Shown here: one piece after another, positions 5,975 to 7,274 of the stretch | Numbering within the stretch: position 1 is the stretch's first letter | How the letters are laid out: every line of letters begins with the position of its first letter | Assembly: GCA_002282555.1 (NCBI GenBank) | Contig: NCJR01000093.1 | Span: 1 to 7,274 of the forward strand | Reading direction: 5' to 3' | Origin: Rhodobacterales bacterium 34-62-10 | Lineage (GTDB): Bacteria > Pseudomonadota > Alphaproteobacteria > Rhodobacterales > Rhodobacteraceae | Length of the DNA stretch: 7,274 nt | Made by a program: the position numbers and the translations under genes | Notes under the pieces: model-generated | The model's input: the letters and a program-made list of their open reading frames with translations, nothing else | Told to the model about the DNA's origin: nothing | Databases searched by the model: none

Positions 5975-5991
5975 CCCCATACGCGGGCACG

Positions 5992-6018
5992 AAAAAAGGC
6001 GCCCCGCAGGGCGCCTTT
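5992..6018 (-). terminator. Rho-independent terminator of pntB
   Basis: On the minus strand, AAAGGCGCCC and GGGCGCCTTT form a perfect 10-bp stem (6018-6009 and 6004-5995) around a TGCG loop. The 3' arm runs into six consecutive T (5997-5992). It starts 23 nt after the pntB stop. This is a textbook terminator for the minus strand. In the plus direction the stem has only three T after it, so it is weaker there. Confidence 0.9.
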
Positions 6019-6041
6019 GCTATCGTGTCGCGTGGCACGGA

Positions 6042-7274
6042 TCAGCTGATCTTGGTCAGCAACTCGTCCAGCGATTTCTTGGCATCGCCATAGAACATCC
6101 GCGTGTTCTCCTTGTAGAACAACGGGTTCTCGATCCCGGAATAGCCGGTGCCCTGTCCGCGTTTTGACACGAACACCTGCTTGGCCTTCCAGCATTCCAG
6201 AACCGGCATCCCGGCGATGGGGCTGTTGGGATCGTCCTGTGCTGCGGGGTTCACGATGTCGTTCGACCCGATCACGATGGCCACGTCGGTGGATGGGAAA
6301 TCCTCGTTGATCTCGTCCATCTCCAGCACAATGTCATAGGGCACCTTGGCCTCGGCCAGCAGCACGTTCATGTGACCGGGCAGACGGCCTGCGACCGGGT
6401 GGATCGCGAAACGCACGGTCTTGCCCTTGGCGCGCAGGCGCTTGGTCAGTTCCGACACGCTCTGCTGGGCTTGGGCCACCGCCATTCCGTAACCGGGGAT
6501 GATGATGATGCTGTCAGCTTCTTCCAACGCGGTGGCGACACCGTCCACATCGATGGCGATCTGCTCGCCCTCGACCTTCATCTGCTCACCCGACGGGCCG
6601 CCAAAGCCGCCCAGAATGACGCTGATGAACGACCGGTTCATCGCCTTGCACATGATATAGGACAGGATCGCACCCGAGGAGCCGACCAGCGCACCGACCA
6701 CGATCAGCAGATCGTTGCCAAGGCTGAAACCGATCGCCGCCGCCGCCCAACCGGAATAGCTGTTCAGCATCGACACGACCACGGGCATGTCGGCGCCGCC
6801 GATCCCCATGATCAGGTGATAGCCAATGAACAGCGCCAAGAGCGTCAGCAGCACCAGCGTCCAGCTGCCGGCATCGTTCATGTACATGATCGCCAGCAGC
6901 AGCGACAGACCCGCCGCACCCGCGTTCAGGATGTGACCGCCCGGCAGTTTCTTGGCCGATGTATCGACCTTGCCCGCCAGCTTGCCATAGGCGATGACCG
7001 AACCGGTAAAGGTTACGGCACCGATCCAGATGCCCAGCACCAGTTCGACCCGCAGGATTGCAATCTCGACCCCGGATTTCTTGGCGATCAACTGCCCGAA
7101 CGAGGACAGCCCGTCATAGATTTCCTTGGGCAGACCGATGACGGAATACCCATCCTCGGCCAATGTGCCCAAAACCAGACCGTTGGTCGCATAGATCTGC
7201 GCGATGTCGTTGATCATCAGGTCGGCGTTGAAGCCCACGAACACCGCCGCCAGACCGACAAGGCTGTGCATGAT
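6042..7274 (-). CDS. pntB: NAD(P) transhydrogenase beta subunit PntB (N-terminus beyond the window)
   Basis: This is the beta subunit of the proton-translocating transhydrogenase, an inner-membrane enzyme that uses the proton motive force to transfer hydride from NADH to NADP+ and so supplies NADPH. The 410 residues align closely with E. coli PntB from about its residue 89. The window opens at [16 protein letters not shown], where the His corresponds to the proton-pathway residue His91 of the E. coli subunit. The ATG at 7271 is therefore internal and about 88 residues are missing. Conserved stretches include [49 protein letters not shown] and [11 protein letters not shown] of the membrane domain. 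The NADP(H)-binding domain follows, with [59 protein letters not shown] and a [10 protein letters not shown] segment near the C-terminus. The stop is TGA at 6044-6042. pntA would be expected immediately upstream, to the right of the window. Confidence 0.97.
   Translation of the reverse strand: MMHSLVGLAAVFVGFNADLMINDIAQIYATNGLVLGTLAEDGYSVIGLPKEIYDGLSSFGQLIAKKSGVEIAILRVELVLGIWIGAVTFTGSVIAYGKLAGKVDTSAKKLPGGHILNAGAAGLSLLLAIMYMNDAGSWTLVLLTLLALFIGYHLIMGIGGADMPVVVSMLNSYSGWAAAAIGFSLGNDLLIVVGALVGSSGAILSYIMCKAMNRSFISVILGGFGGPSGEQMKVEGEQIAIDVDGVATALEEADSIIIIPGYGMAVAQAQQSVSELTKRLRAKGKTVRFAIHPVAGRLPGHMNVLLAEAKVPYDIVLEMDEINEDFPSTDVAIVIGSNDIVNPAAQDDPNSPIAGMPVLECWKAKQVFVSKRGQGTGYSGIENPLFYKENTRMFYGDAKKSLDELLTKIS

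Noticed and set aside
6040..6051. 12-nt palindrome GATCAGCTGATC at the pntB stop
   Set aside because: A palindrome of this length is expected about once or twice in 7 kb by chance, and this one is formed largely by the coding end of pntB.
7269..7271. ATG as the start of PntB
   Set aside because: It corresponds to residue 90 of E. coli PntB, directly before the conserved proton-pathway histidine, so it is internal to a gene truncated by the window edge.

Overview
The window looks like chromosomal DNA of a GC-rich alphaproteobacterium, most likely from the Rhodobacterales (Paracoccus/Rhodobacter-type). I infer this from the strongly GC-biased third codon positions, from protein sequences that read like the family members I know from that group, and from the pairing of a pntB gene with a DUF3422 gene. 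I cannot name the species. The genes are housekeeping or transport types. I see no mobile element, CRISPR array, tRNA or rRNA.

Left half (1-3362, plus strand): the end of a peptide-type (Dpp/Opp) ABC importer operon. It holds a 5'-truncated periplasmic solute-binding protein (84-1355), then after a strong intra-operon hairpin two inner-membrane permeases (1448-2455 and 2448-3362) that overlap by 8 nt. A hairpin at 3394-3416 probably ends the unit. No ATPase gene is present, so the energy-coupling subunits must be elsewhere. The first ~85-90 nt do not continue the binding-protein gene; they carry an in-frame stop and read better as a piece of another gene on the minus strand, so the window seems to open on a junction.

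Middle (3363-4639, plus strand): a ~215-nt regulatory gap, then a YeeE/YedE-family membrane protein with the three cysteines expected of thiosulfate/sulfur-compound transporters. The gap holds a regular array of GGAA-N5-TTCC dyads and a separate 15-nt palindrome; this is the least explained and most interesting part of the window.

Right half (4575-7274, minus strand): a DUF3422 protein with two C-terminal membrane segments, whose 3' end overlaps the yeeE-type gene tail to tail by 65 nt. An AT-rich leader and a candidate promoter lie upstream of it, then a strong terminator, then the 3' part of pntB, the beta subunit of the proton-translocating NAD(P) transhydrogenase. pntB runs off the right edge, missing about 88 N-terminal residues.

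The importer, the sulfur-compound transporter, DUF3422 and the transhydrogenase appear to be separate transcription units with no obvious shared pathway. I found no convincing new multi-gene system; the observations worth following are regulatory and architectural.
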